Assembly: GCF_016808335.1 (NCBI RefSeq) | Contig: NC_053147.1 | Coordinates: 21,438,913 to 21,502,912 of the forward strand | Direction: 5' to 3' | Source: Panicum virgatum | Taxonomy: Eukaryota > Streptophyta > Magnoliopsida > Poales > Poaceae | DNA length: 64,000 nucleotides | In this document: positions 23,459 through 34,879 of the stretch, one piece after another | Layout: each line of letters begins with the position of its first letter | How positions within the stretch are numbered: position 1 is the first letter of the stretch | Program-made: the position numbers and the translations under genes | The notes under the pieces: generated by a model | Databases searched by the model: none | What the model was told of the DNA's origin: nothing | What the model saw: only the letters and a program-made list of their open reading frames with translations

Positions 23459-26285
23459 TTATCTGCAACGCCTTGTCGTTGGGGTGGCTCGGGTCAAGGG
23501 GCACCTTCTTGATACCCTCGGCGGGTTCGAAGCTCCCGGTGTGTCAGTGCGTGGAGTCCAAGGCCTCGCTTGCCATTTTGTCGAGGGTGGCTGCGAGGGC
23601 CTCGTCCTCTGCTTGAGCCTCCGCGTGCTCAACGCACTCGACGTCGCACTCGTAGGCGTGCTTGAACGAAGAGCCGATGGTGATGATGCCCTTTGGACCC
23701 GGCATTTTGAGCTTGAGGTAGGTGTAGTTGGGGACGGCCATGAACTTGGCGTAGCAAGGACGACCAAGGATGGCATGATAGGATCCTCGAAACCCCACCA
23801 CCTCAAAAGTGAGTACCTAATTGCGGAAGTTAGCTGTCGTACCGAAGCAGACAGGTAGATCGATCTGGCCGAGGGGTTGGACGCGCTTCCCCGGCGTAAC
23901 GCCATGGAATGGCGACTTGCTGGGGCGAAGCTTGTGCAGTCCGATCCCCATGAGCTCCAAGGTGTGGGCGTACATGCTGTTGAGGCTGCTGCCTCTGTCC
24001 ATGAGCACCTTGGAGAAGCGGGTGTTGCCGATGATGGGATCGACAACGAGCGGATACCGTCCCAGATGCGGGACGTAGTCGGGGTGGTCCTCGCGGCCAA
24101 AGGAAATGGTGTCCTTCGACCAGTCGAGGTAGGATGGCGTGGCCTTGGTGATGGAGAAAACTTCTCGGCGCTCACGCTTGCGTTGCCGATATGTCATGTT
24201 TGTCGTTGCTCCTCCAAAGATGAAGAAGGCATTCTCCACTGGGGGAAACTCGTCATCTCCACCTTTGTCGCCCGCATCCTTCTTCTTATCTTCGTCGCGA
24301 TACGCGACGCAGTTGTAGTATTTCTTGAGCATCTCGCACTGCTCAAGAGTGTGGTTGACCGGGCCTTTGTGGTAAGGGCACGGCTTCTTAAGCATGTCGT
24401 CGAACTGGCGACCACCGCCTCGGGGGGGGGGGCCTCGAGGTCCTTTGCGGTCCGGGGCGGCAGCGAGGGCCTCCTTGGAGTCCTCTGCCTGCCCCGAGCC
24501 GCGCTGGTTTGGTGGGACCGGCTTCTTTCCCTTCCTTCCCCGCTTCTGTTTCTTGGCGGGGGCGCTGGGTTTGACGTTGCCGCCCTCCGCGGGCGCATCG
24601 TCCTTGCGCTTGCTCGACTTGTCGTCGAAGATGGCACCAACAGCCTCCTCGCCGGCGCGCGTAGTTGGTGGTAGCGTCGAACAGCTCGTTGGTGTTGGTC
24701 GGACGGCTTCTCGCGAGCTCATGCACCAGGTTCCTGCACGTCGTACCCTCGAGGAAGGCGTTGATGACCTCGACGTGGGTGACGCTGGGGAGCTCAGTGC
24801 ATCGCTTGGAGAAGCGCCGCACATAGTTGCGCAGGGACTCGTTGGGCTTTTGGCGACAACCTTTGAGGTCCCAGGAGTTCCCAGGGCGCACGTATGTGCC
24901 CTGAAAATTGCCCACGAAGATCTGGACCAAGTCGGCCCAGTTGTGGATTTGATCCGCAGGCAGATGCTCGAGCCACGTTCGTGTGGCGTCAGCAAGGTGA
25001 AGAGGAAGGTTGCGGATGATGACCGCATCCTCTGTCGCGCTGCCTAGCTGGCATGCTAGGCGGTAGTCATTGAGCCAGACTGCAGGGACAGTCTCGCCCG
25101 AGAACTTGACGAGGGTGTTGGGTTGTCGAAAACGCGGGGGAAAAGATGCTGTTCGGATTTCCCGTCTGAACACTCGGGTGCCCGGAGGCTCCGATGACTC
25201 ACCCATGTCGTGTTCTGGGTCGAAGCGTCCACCCCGTCGAGGGGTGTACCTCCTGCCGTCGATGATGTTGCGGGCGTCGTCGTCACCGACATGCCCACGC
25301 GTGTCACGGATTCGCTCCCTTAAGGGAACTCTGCCGACGCGCTCGTGCACCGAGGGTGCCATCGCACCGGGCGCTACGGCTGCCTTGCCCTTCCCTGCTA
25401 GTGGTGTCTGCACAGAAACCTCGCGGTCTTGGTGCGCAGTCCCACCAGGCTGCTCCGGGGCTTTCGAGCGCATACGAGACGCAGAACTCTCGGCCTGCTG
25501 CACGGTAGCTTGCTCGATGAGCTCCTTTGCCTCGCGGCGCAGGTTGCGGCCCGAAGGCGTCGATGGCTCAGGCATAGCTTGGAGTAGATAGGCCGCAGCG
25601 ACGAGTTTTTCGCCGGCCGTCTTCAGTTCCGGGGGTTTATCGACGTTGTTGTCGGCCAGGATGCGCTCCCGGGCAACACGTCCCGCCGCCTGGACATGTG
25701 CGCCACGCGCGGTACGCTGCTGCTTGAGTGCGGTGCACAGCTCCTAAGTTTGCTGACGCTGCTCGTTAAGCTTGGCCTGAAGCTCCTTGAGCTGTGCCAG
25801 CTGTGCTTGCCGCGCCGCCGAGCTTGACGAAGAAGAAGGGGCTGCAGGTGGCACCGCCGATGGGTTCGCCTGCGCGTCCGCCCCGCCATTCCCGTCGTCA
25901 CCCGGGGCGATGTCATCTTGCTCGTCCGCGAGTTAGACCATGAAGCACTCCCGGGAAGGATCGAAATCCCCCTCGCTGGAGTCTTCGGAGCAGGTGAGAC
26001 AGTAAGCCGTCGCCAGTTGGACCGAGCGGAGAGCGTCGGGGTCGCAGACCCCGGAGTAGTCCTCGGCCTCCTCGGCCGTGAAGTTGTTCATGAAGAAGTT
26101 GATGTTGTCGGCGATTGAGCTCGCCGTCTCGGGGTAGGATTCGTCAGGAGACGACGCGATGAGGCTGCGGATCGACAGAAGGTGATGACCCGGCAGATCC
26201 TCGTGCTTGATGAAGATAGTGCTGATCGAAGAGGCGTAGGTGCGAGCGGCGGCGGCGGCCGGTAAACGAGCTGAAGCCGGTTTGT
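23459..26285 (-). pseudogene. Tat gag-protease remnant
   Basis: From right to left: an N-terminal gag region (26285 to about 25580), the retrotransposon gag core (near 25100-24800), a basic linker (KKQKRGRKGKKPVPPNQRG), a Cys/His region (CPYHKGPVNHTLEQCEM) and the protease region. The protease box reads LMDRGSSLNSMY, with Arg where this family usually has Gly. In-frame stops occur at about 25930, 25743 and 23817, and the gag frame shifts near 24650-25000. It is not translatable as one protein. Confidence 0.8.
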
Positions 26286-26289
26286 TTTG

Positions 26290-27680
26290 CCCCCGTTCTC
26301 CCTTCCTCCCTTACTTTTCCTCCTGACCTCGCAAGCTTCTACGCTTCTTGCACCGCCGGCGGCCGTCGAGGGCCGGATCCGGCATCCCCTTCGCCGAATC
26401 TGGGCTTCTTTGACGGGGTTGGCCGGGGGCCGGCCCTCCGCTCGCGAGCTCCTCTGTGGCCGGCGCACCCTTGTTCTTCAGTGTTCGCGCCCGCCGGCCC
26501 TTCCTCCTCGGGGCTCGCGGCTTCCGACGACTAGGGCTCCCTCACTGAGCGCGGATGCGTGCGGCCGGCGTCCCATCCCGGGTGCGGCGCTGGCAGCTGT
26601 CGCTCCCTCGCCGAGCACGGCCGCGCGCTGTTGGTTGGCGCTCCTTCGCCGGCTGTTGGGCGATGGCTGCTCCGTGGTGTCCCTGTCGGGGATCCGGTCT
26701 GCACTTTGGCGGTCGTCGACTCTGGGTTGGAAAAGGGTGGTGGCGAAAGTCTTGGCTCCATTTGCGGACTGATGATGACGACGTCTTTGGGCGCCGTTTA
26801 CCTTGTTGAAGGCGTCATCTTTCCACCTTTTTCTTCCCTCTCCAGCTTGCCTTCCGGGTGAAAACCTAGATCATTGGTCGGACGACGATGGCACCTGTGG
26901 GTGTCGTTTCCTTCCTAAAGGCGTTGTCTTGAAAGTTTTGCTGACGGCGGCCATCTGCTCTCCTTGGAGAGTTTCTACTTTTGCACCTGGCTTCGCTTCA
27001 TTACATCTGCATCGTCCGGGTCGCGCTTGGTCGTCGGATTCTCTTCGCTGGCGGATGCTTTGCCGCCGTCGTCGTGTTGGTTCAAGTTTGCTTCGGGCGG
27101 ATGCTTTGCCGCCATGATTGGTTGATAAGGTGGATGCTTTGCCACCTTTGTTAGGTCGTAGACCTTTGCGCCCTGGATGTTGCTGTTTCTGCTTGCAGAT
27201 TCTGTTGTAGGGTTTTGATTGGTGGTGTGGGTGTGCCCTCTGTCATCTCCGTGTTGCTTTGTTGTTGTTCGTGTTGTCGTTGTGTTTTCTCGTTTATGTG
27301 TGTGTTTTTTCGGTGTTTCTCTTTTTTTAGTTCTTTGTGCTCTTGTATTGGTCAAGTTTTACTTGTCCGCTTCAGGAAAAACATGCTCAGGGCACGGTCG
27401 CGAAAAAAGGGTCTTGCGCGTGAGTGCGATAGATTCTATCGCATAATCATCTTCACGCGAGCCTGCTTGTTTCTTTTATCTTAGTTGGTGGTCCAAAGTT
27501 TCGGCCCAGATGCGTGGAAGGCTTCGCAAGCGCAAAAAGGTGTTTTGCGGCCCATGTACCCGCGTGCGCGCCTGACGAAGTGCCGCTGCAGCACATGCTT
27601 CTTGGTATGTTCCCGATTTTCTTTTCTCTTTTCTATTTTTTCTCTTCTTTCTTTTGTTTCTATTTCCTATCTCTCAGATT
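26290..27680. repeat. Unclassified GC-rich repeat-like region beyond the truncated Tat element
   Basis: GC-rich to about 27150, then T-rich. Phrases such as AGGCGTCATC and AGGCGTTGTC recur, and three near-identical hairpins lie at 27050-27146. The composition resembles the 5' untranslated part of grass LINEs, but no RT or endonuclease coding sequence is present, so the class is uncertain. Confidence 0.3.
27050..27146 (+). repeat. Three-copy hairpin repeat with compensatory change
   Basis: GGCGGATGCTTTGCCGCC occurs at 27050-27067 and 27096-27113. GGTGGATGCTTTGCCACC occurs at 27129-27146. The 5-bp stem is preserved in the third copy through paired C-to-T and G-to-A changes. Confidence 0.6.
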
Positions 27681-27719
27681 AAAATAAATCATCATGTGAT
27701 GGCTTCATGTGTTTCAGAT

Positions 27720-27990
27720 CTAGCAGAAATATTTTTGTTACAGTGGAACAATTTTTCTCCAATGGTAAGATTGGATCCAATCGAGCAAATGCTAATATTT
27801 GTTCTGATGGAACAATTTGTTTCTTTTGTTCCAATGTTATCATTGAATCCAATTGAACAAATTTTAATATTTGTTCCAATGAATCAATTTGTACTGATGG
27901 AAAAATTGGTCCAGTTGGATGCAACAAACTCTAAAGTTTGTTCCATTGTAACAATTTTTATATTGTTCCAATGGAAAACTTTTGTTCTCA
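27720..27990. repeat. Diverged AT-rich tandem repeat, unit about 75 bp
   Basis: The phrases ATCCAAT(C/T)GA(G/A)CAAAT, AATATTTGTTC and ATGGAACAATTTG recur in the same order about three times. The open frame through it (27654-28112) follows from the repeat and has no recognisable domain. Confidence 0.6.
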
Positions 27991-29808
27991 TCTATGATTC
28001 AACAAAAAGTTTCAGTTTCAATTACATTTTTTTCAAAATAATAATATTTGTTTACCCTGTTCTCTCTAATGATTCCTTGATGTTTCCCCACGATCCTATA
28101 TATTCTATATAGCCCAACTTGACTTTGATATTTCCCCACGGTCCTATATATTCAGCCCAACTTGACTTTCCAGAATTCACCCCAATTAACATGGATTCGC
28201 TAGTCCTAGATGGCTTCTACGATAACTTCTACTGCAGTAACGCTCGCGGCTCCTAGTCGGACCCGAAAAAAAGGTGTGTACAGGAGTAGACCTCTTTTGC
28301 AATTGATTGTAAAGTACCAATAGGTATTTTTACCTTCAATTTTTTTAACCGTTGATCTATGGAAAATATTATAAAAATTAAATTAAATTAGTATTCGGTC
28401 CCAATTTTTGGTACTTAGTCTCGCATTTTAAAAATATCAGGTACTTTATCATAGATACTTCTAGGTGCTTCCTACCTTCACCACGTAGAATTTTATCAGA
28501 TAAATTTCTCATACAAGTATTTCGAGCTTTCTCAGCTGGCATTAGCTACTCACTAAACAAGCCGCACGCGCGTAAGCCACATGCCACCAAAACAAATAAC
28601 CGGATGAGCCGGCAGAGAGAGGTGCATCCAGCTCATAAGGAGTGTGTCACCAATAACACTCAAGTTATGCTCTTAATTAAGCTCCTTCGTCGTACCCAAA
28701 GGCCACAGCCCACTGCTCGTCATTTGTCGCAAAATAATGACTGGTTGATGATACAATGATTTACTAGTGGAGCTGTGTTGAAGAGCGACCTGTTCGGACC
28801 AGCATATATATACTTATATGTACACTGCGGCGTCACTGCATCAATGATAATCGAAATCAGTATTCCGTTCAGAGAAGATAATCAAATCAAGCCAAACTAG
28901 AATAATTATGCAAGGTGGACTATAAGCATTCGTTCCGGAACACCCACCGAACATCTCCCTTTGTACATGTGGCGATGGTAGAACGATGTAGAAAGGGACT
29001 GTGAAATACAAATTTGTTCATAGTATATTAGAAATTTGTAAGAAAACAAAACTTTGAAGACCAATTACTACGTGCTCAAAAGGATCATGTGAACACAAAA
29101 TGTGCGCCTTCGCAGGATTCAGAACAGAGATCTTTGGTTGGACAAGTGACTTTTGGCAATTGGGATGCCCATTTCAATAAAAAAAACACGGGAAATCTCC
29201 ATGTGTATCATAGGCGAAAATGTTATAATGCTGAAAAGGGTTTAAATGGGGGAAACTCTACACATATGTATAGCCAGGGGCATGCTCTACACGCAAGAAA
29301 CTTTTGAAATGCAAATTCGGTCAAATTTAAAAGTTGTGAAAATGATGAATTCAGGGGCATATAATTATTGCACATTGAGAAAAAAAAACTGCCATTGTGT
29401 TTACCCCCCCCCCCACCCCACCCCATTTTTTTCTTCTTTTATATCTTTGAAATTTATATGAATGGAGAACATAACCTGATTTAGTCCTGTAAAATGTTTA
29501 GTCATTTTTCCGATGAACCTTTCGTTTCTAACATTTCCGCTTCCTCCCTGGTTTCCAGCTTCCGGGGGTGCTATGCATGCCGGCCACTTCCTAGCTAGCT
29601 AGCTAGACGACAATGGAGGATACTATAATCCATTCAGGTGCTGGATATTTTACCTAAAAAAGGCAACACACGGTCACACGAAGAAGAGCTCCGCTGCTCT
29701 CGTAAAATTAGAGAGGAAAAACATCTAATTCTCTCCATATAAGACTCGCCAAGCTTGTGAGAACAACCCTTCGTGTTCCTTTGGTTACTCCCACCGTGTG
29801 CAGCACCA
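27991..29808. other. AT-rich intergenic region
   Basis: No supported gene. A TATA-like ATATATATACTTATATG lies near 28803, a C-rich run at 29403-29425 and a (CTAG)n stretch near 29590. Decayed transposon sequence is likely, but none was classified. Confidence 0.4.
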
Positions 29809-30456
29809 ATGGCCTCTGCCAAAGACAATGTTCCACTAGCGCCCCAGTCACTGCCTCGGCAAACCAGCAACGCGCGCCCCCCACCGCCGCAGCGGCCTAA
29901 GGTGGCGAACGGCGCCACCGAGCCGGCGGGCGGCGGCGTCGTCCTCAAGTGCACGTGCTTCCGCCTGCCCAGCCGCTCCAATTCCAAGAAGAAGACGCTG
30001 CCGCCGCCGCCGCCTGCCCTGAAGATCAGCAGCGCCAGCCGCAGGAGCGCGGTGGTGCCCGATGACGTGCCTCGGGCCTCGGCGTCCCATTCCCGGCGCG
30101 TCACCTTCCGGGCCTCGGCGTCCCATTCCCGGTGCGTCACTTTCCTGGCCTCGGCGTCCCTCGCCACGTGGTGGCCGGCGTCCCCGTCCGCCGCGGCCTC
30201 TGCCGGCGCCGCTGGCGGGAGCGCCGCGCCGCCGAGGAGGGCATCGGCGTCGTCGGCACCTCCGCGGAACGCCGGCGCCGCCGGGGACCCGAGGGCGTCG
30301 TCCTCGTCCTTCTCGCACTGGCGCCGGTCGCTGTCGCCCCGGGTGATGCCGCACGGCGGGCGCGCGTCCTTCTCCTTCCCGGCGTCGCCGGCGTCCGCGT
30401 CGTCCAGCTGCATGAGCACGCCCAAGATACCGCAGGGCTGCCAGCAGCAGGGGTAG
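29809..30456 (+). CDS. Hypothetical small basic Ser/Ala/Pro-rich protein, 215 aa
   Basis: Not recognised. A single-exon frame starts MASAKDNVPLAPQ. It has a Pro-rich segment (RPPPPQRPK), a Cys-containing basic patch (CTCFRLPSRSNSKKK), and a tandem repeat in which RASASHSRRVTF recurs as RASASHSRCVTF. This is followed by Ala/Ser-rich low-complexity sequence and the C-terminal stretch HWRRSLSPRVMPHGG. No signal peptide or membrane segment is apparent. High GC and GC-rich third positions resemble real grass genes. An upstream in-frame ATG at 29773 would add 12 residues. A long frame also exists on the opposite strand (29634-30425), so GC bias could create either one. No neighbouring gene helps assign a role. 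Confidence 0.4.
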   Translation: MASAKDNVPLAPQSLPRQTSNARPPPPQRPKVANGATEPAGGGVVLKCTCFRLPSRSNSKKKTLPPPPPALKISSASRRSAVVPDDVPRASASHSRRVTFRASASHSRCVTFLASASLATWWPASPSAAASAGAAGGSAAPPRRASASSAPPRNAGAAGDPRASSSSFSHWRRSLSPRVMPHGGRASFSFPASPASASSSCMSTPKIPQGCQQQG

Positions 30457-30685
30457 GGTGGCTGGTGGCGCTCGCTCGGCCGATCTGCGCGTGCGCGGCG
30501 GGCGCCCCGTGATTCGCCTTGTGTCCGGCCGTGTGTAACCTTGTCTTTGGTTTGATGGTTAGATTCAAATGTGGATGTGCATCGTGCGTGACAGAATCTG
30601 ATGATGAGTTAATTTTTCTTCATAGATATCGTTATCAGGAACTTACCATATCTACCTACAGGAAAAAACTTATCATCTATTCATC

Positions 30686-30795
30686 TTTAAAATCGGATAG
30701 GATTTCCTCGCAAAAAAAAATCGGATAGGATTTCCTCGCAAAAAAAATCGGATAGGATTTGTCTTTTTCGCGAACGTCGGATAGGATTTGTCTTG
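30686..30795. repeat. Short tandem repeat, unit about 29 bp
   Basis: ATCGGATAGGATTTCCTCGC plus an A run occurs twice (near 30690 and 30720). TCGGATAGGATTTGTCTT variants follow at about 30748 and 30777. Confidence 0.7.
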
Positions 30796-31398
30796 CCATC
30801 TTTCAATTAACAGTGTATGAAACGAACAGGAATTTGCTGTCTTAGTTGGTGTCAGGAACTCAGGATCGATCGTGAGTTTACTTTCTCTTCTTTTTATATG
30901 AAACTCGACCAGTCATCGTGAGTTCGTGAGTTTTTTTTTAAAAAAAGATATCATCATGGGTATTACCTTATTTCCACATTTTTGTTGTTTGACCCAGATC
31001 CAGTAGATGTGCACACGTAGAATGGCCCAAATGCCCAATCTATCGACGTGATCTAACATGGCCGCCTGCTCTTCCGTTCCAGTAATCTACGAAGATGAGC
31101 TGGGTATAATAATCTCAGTCAAGTCGCGGTGCGCCCGCGCACGAACTGCTGTGCCGCCCGCCCGCCCGCCCACATTGTTCAAGGGCGTTTTGAACATTGT
31201 GGAACCGAAAGTATCCGTCTTATCAAATTATCATGTTTGATCACGAGTCTAGTAGTTACACTAGCCAAGAAGTTATCATATTTGGTCTATCTAAGCGGGC
31301 CGGCCGTGTATTCGTGTGTCGCCCGGCGGCGGCGCTTTGCTCTGCTGGGCTCTGTCCAAACCGGTGGACAGGTGCGAGTGGCTGGGATGGCCACCAAG
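30796..31398. other. Intergenic region left of a hAT element
   Basis: No gene seen. A 24-bp segment near 31370-31394 (AGGTGCGAGTGGCT...) recurs on the far side of the hAT element near 32264-32288, showing that the target already held, or later gained, a local duplication. Confidence 0.4.
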
Positions 31399-32235
31399 TA
31401 TAGATGGCCAACGGGCCAGCCCGGCTCGGCACGATATCGGGCCGGCACGGCCCGTTAGTGCTCGGGCCATCACGGGCCATCGTGCCTCATGTGCCGAGCC
31501 GCTGCGTGCTTTGTGTCTGGCCTTCGGTCTAGGCACGGCACTATGGGCCATTTTTTTGGCCCGTGCAGACCCGTGAAGCACGCCCAAAGGAATGGGTCGT
31601 GGCAGCCCACAGTCCGATTTGCAACTCGTCTGCGTGGAGTCCGTGCCTTGGAGCCTTGGAGGATATTTTCATCCGCCCCGCCATGGCGACCCCGAGGCCC
31701 GAGCTCGGACGAGCCCTCACACCCAGCACGGTTCCAGGAGAGGAGGGATAGAGGAGACGAGGTTAGTGAACTCAAGGCGAGGTGGAGGAGCCGCGGCGCG
31801 GTCACCGGAGCTGGGGGGCGGTCGGAGGCGAGCGGCGAATCCAGAGACGAGAGGTCGAGAGCCAGCCTACAGCAGAGAGCGAGAGGGAGTGAGCGGCGGC
31901 GGCGACAGAGAGCGAGTGAGCGGCGGCGACTACAGAGATCAAGTGAGCGGCGGGCGGCGAGCAGCTGATTAGGGTTTGGGGGGAGGCGGGGCGGGGGAAG
32001 GGGTTTATATGGGCACCACTCAAGGGCTGGGCCGGCAGGGTGGAGGGGAACGGGCCGCCACCGGGCCGGCTGTTGGAATCGGGCCGTGCCCGTGCTGGCC
32101 CATGTGCCTGGCGTGTGGCCCAGGCACGGCCTGCACCCCCGGGCCGTGACAATCCGGGCCTGTTGGTCACCAGGGCGGGCCAAAAAAACGAGCCTTGTGC
32201 CGGGCTAACGGGCTTGGGCTGCATGGCCATATATA
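31399..32235. mobile_element. Non-autonomous hAT-type element, 837 bp
   Basis: Termini are TATAGATGGCCAACGGG on the left and ...ATGGCCATATATA on the right. They are flanked by near-perfect 8-bp target duplications, CCACCAAG (31391-31398) and CCACCAAA (32236-32243). Subterminal regions are packed with GGGCC/GGCACG motifs typical of hAT relatives. The interior (about 31680-31960) is GC/GA-rich without transposase. It shares terminus type with the element at 48308-49103. Confidence 0.8.
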
Positions 32236-32451
32236 CCACCAAAGCAATGCGATCTAGCTGGGCAGGTGCGAGTGGCTCGGATGGCCACTGAGGCATGCGA
32301 TCCAGCCCACTAGGGCAGCGATGATGATTTCAACAGAAGCCCAGACCAAAAAAGGCCTAATACTATCAATTTTTCTGTATCAAATGAGCGAAATTCTCGA
32401 ATTCGTGGAGAAACCCGTTAGCCCAGGCTTAATTTTCATGGTAGAATGACT

Positions 32452-32756
32452 CCGTTTGGTTTTCATTCTAGGAGTCTAGAATGAAGTTTGACCGGCTATT
32501 AAAGGTGTCAAACAAAGATAGTTTATAAAATCAACTCCAAAATCACTGCGATAGAAACCCTGATAAATCTAATAAAACCTTTGATCGAGTGATTAGAAGA
32601 TTATTAATATAGCATCACTGTAGCAATTATGGATTAATTACTGTTATTAGTTTCGTCGCAAAAAATTACATCCATCGTAAAAATATTTTACAAATAAACT
32701 TTATTTAGTAAATTATGTAGAATTTAGAAGATGTATTCTAGGCTCCAAACGGGGCC
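32452..32756. mobile_element. MITE with CCGTTTGG ends
   Basis: Left end CCGTTTGGTTTTCATTCTAG is mirrored by the right end CTAGGCTCCAAACGGGG. The core is AT-rich with no coding capacity. It lies about 240 bp upstream of the first metacaspase. Superfamily and target duplication are unresolved. Confidence 0.6.
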
Positions 32757-32994
32757 CATCTCCACCAACCCAGAACGACCTGCCAGGCTGCCAGATTGAA
32801 ACGCCAATAGACAGACAGCAACAACTCGGCGCCCCACCCAAAAGTCCAAAGCACCACCAGCCACGCAGTCACCTCCATCTTCCTCGAACGCGCCGGCGCC
32901 TCGTCTCACCGCGCCGCCTGGCCTCGCCCAGTCGCCGTCGCCGGCGGCCGATCGACACGTCGCGCCTTCGGATCCGGTCATCCTGAAGGGAGCG

Positions 32995-34879
32995 ATGGGG
33001 GAGAAGCGCGCGGTGCTGGTGGGGATCAACTACCCGGGCACCAAGGCGGAGCTCAAAGGCTGCCACAACGACGTCGCGCGCATGCGCCGCTGCCTCGTCG
33101 AGCGCTTCGGCTTCGACGAGTCCGGCATCCGCGTCCTCGTCGACGACGGCTCCGGGCCGCAGCCCACGGGGGCCAACATCCGGCGGGAGCTCCAGCGCCT
33201 CGTCGGGGACGCGGCGCCCGGGGACCTGCTCTTCTTCCACTACAGCGGGCACGGCGCGCGGCTGCCCGCCGAGACCGGCCAGGACGACGACACCGGGTAC
33301 GACGAGTGCATCGTGCCCTGCGACATGAACCTTATCACAGGTCAACTTTCTTTACTTGTGTGTCTTGTGCCTTCTGCTGCCATTAATTATAGGTAGGAAC
33401 AATCGAGAAATGGGGATCGAATGGTAGGTGGGATCGAGAAATGTCAGTGCATGGTTGGATTGGTTCCGCGTGACTAACGAATTCATATTGCATCAAACAT
33501 TTCTGTCGTCAGAAATGGATACTCCCTCTGGTCCTATTTATATGACGGTTCAGACATCAAGTTTAGCTTGCATTGCATTTAGCTTGAATTTGTTGTCTGA
33601 AAATTAGTGGAGGTAGTACAGTACTACTCCTACTATAGTATACAGGTAGCAGTAGCACAAAACATTTCAGATGTCTACTCATATTCCCGTACTCAGGATT
33701 TGGATGTTTGGAACACGAGTTTCTAGGATTCTGTGGTCAACCCATGTGGTTACGGTTAATTTATCAGAGCAATCTTGCATTGTAAATTACCCGACCAATA
33801 ATGACCATTCGACCATGGTGAGAAGGACGAGGTCAAACTAATATTTTTGCTAGTGACCATTTGATGACTGTGGAATATTGAAGGGTAGAACAAAAATCTT
33901 GTTAAATACCTGTCAGAAACACTGTGCCTGATTATAATGTTCTGGATGCCCATTCATGGAGGTAGAGTAGTAACTAGCTAATGTTTGTTTATGCACTGCA
34001 GACCAAGATTTCACGGAGCTTGTGCGAAAAGTCCCCGAGGGATGTCTGTTCACCATAGTATCTGATTCGTGCCACAGTGGTGGACTACTTGACAAGACCA
34101 AGGAGCAGATTGGGCACAGCACCAAGCAGAACCAGGCCGAGCGGTCTGATTCCGGCAGCAGCGGCGGCTTCCGTTCATTCCTCAAAGGGGCTGTCCGGGA
34201 CGTGTTCGAGTCCCAGGGAATCCACTTGCCCCACCGTAGCCACCGGCAGAGCGATGACGGGGAAGATGGTGACGAGGAGCCCCGCTACATCGACACAGCA
34301 GACGCCCATGTCAAGAACCGGTCGCTACCTCTCTCGACACTGATCGAGATGCTCAAGGAGAAGACCGGGAAGGACGACATCGATGTGGGCTCGCTCCGGC
34401 TGACGCTCTTTGACCTCTTCGGAGACGACGCTAGCCCCAAGATCAAGAAGTTCATGAAGGTCATGCTGAACAAGCTCCAGCAGGGCCAGCACGGCGGTGT
34501 CGTGGGCTTCGTGGGCGCCCTGGCGCAGGAACTCCTGAAAGCGAAGCTGGACGGGAAGCAGGAGCAGCTCGAGGCGGCCATGGAACAGGAGGTGCACAGC
34601 GAGCAGGAGGTGTACGCGGGGACGACGGCCAGGGTGCCGAGCAACGGCGTCCTGATCAGCGGGTGCCAGACCGACCAGACCTCCGCCGACGCGACCACGC
34701 CCAAGGGCTCCTACGGCGCGCTCAGCAACGCCATCCAGGCCATCCTCGCGGAGCACGGGACGGTGACGAACACGGAGCTCGTGATGAAAGCTCGCAAGAT
34801 GCTGTCGAGGCAGGGGTACACCCAGCAGCCTGGACTTTACTGCAGCGATGAGCACGCCAGTGTGGCTTTCATATGCTGA
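32995..34879 (+). CDS. Type II metacaspase A, 407 aa, two exons
   Basis: Ca2+-dependent cysteine protease cutting after Lys/Arg. In plants these enzymes act in the cytosol in cell death and in release of wound peptides. Exons are 32995-33340 and 34002-34879, with a GT-AG intron splitting the codon for Asp116. The p20 domain carries the catalytic His in HYSGHG (His86) and the catalytic Cys in DSCHSGG (Cys139). A long charged linker precedes the p10 domain ([20 protein letters not shown], then [11 protein letters not shown]), and the protein ends AFIC. Length matches the family and no prodomain is present, as expected for type II. The start is the first ATG in the GC-rich exon ([15 protein letters not shown]). 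It is the first of three same-strand paralogs. Sequence indicates an intact gene. Confidence 0.95.
33522..33616. mobile_element. Degenerate Stowaway-like MITE in the intron of metacaspase A
   Basis: Begins CTCCCTCTGGTCC after TA and ends GTGGAGGTAG before TA. The ends are only partly complementary, so this is a tentative call. Confidence 0.4.

Larger units (their letters stand above)
125..26290 (-). mobile_element. Decayed Tat-lineage (RIRE2/Retand-like) Ty3/gypsy element, 5' LTR missing
   Basis: Read on the minus strand, the order is gag, protease, RT, RNase H, integrase, an antisense accessory ORF, polypurine tract and 3' LTR, as in the Tat lineage. The LTR starts TGTCGGGTACC at 1587 and probably ends near 125. 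The element is split by the Tekay element at 3446-15260. Its coding frames carry several stops and frameshifts. At the 5' side the gag reading runs to about 26285 and then homology stops. No second LTR, primer-binding site or target duplication was found, so the 5' end is deleted or truncated. Lineage assignment rests on protein motifs and on the LTR start. Confidence 0.75.

Noticed and set aside
31470..32296. Overlapping ORFs of 100-237 codons on both strands
   Set aside because: They fall inside the hAT element and its GGGCC-rich subterminal repeats and read through its ends.
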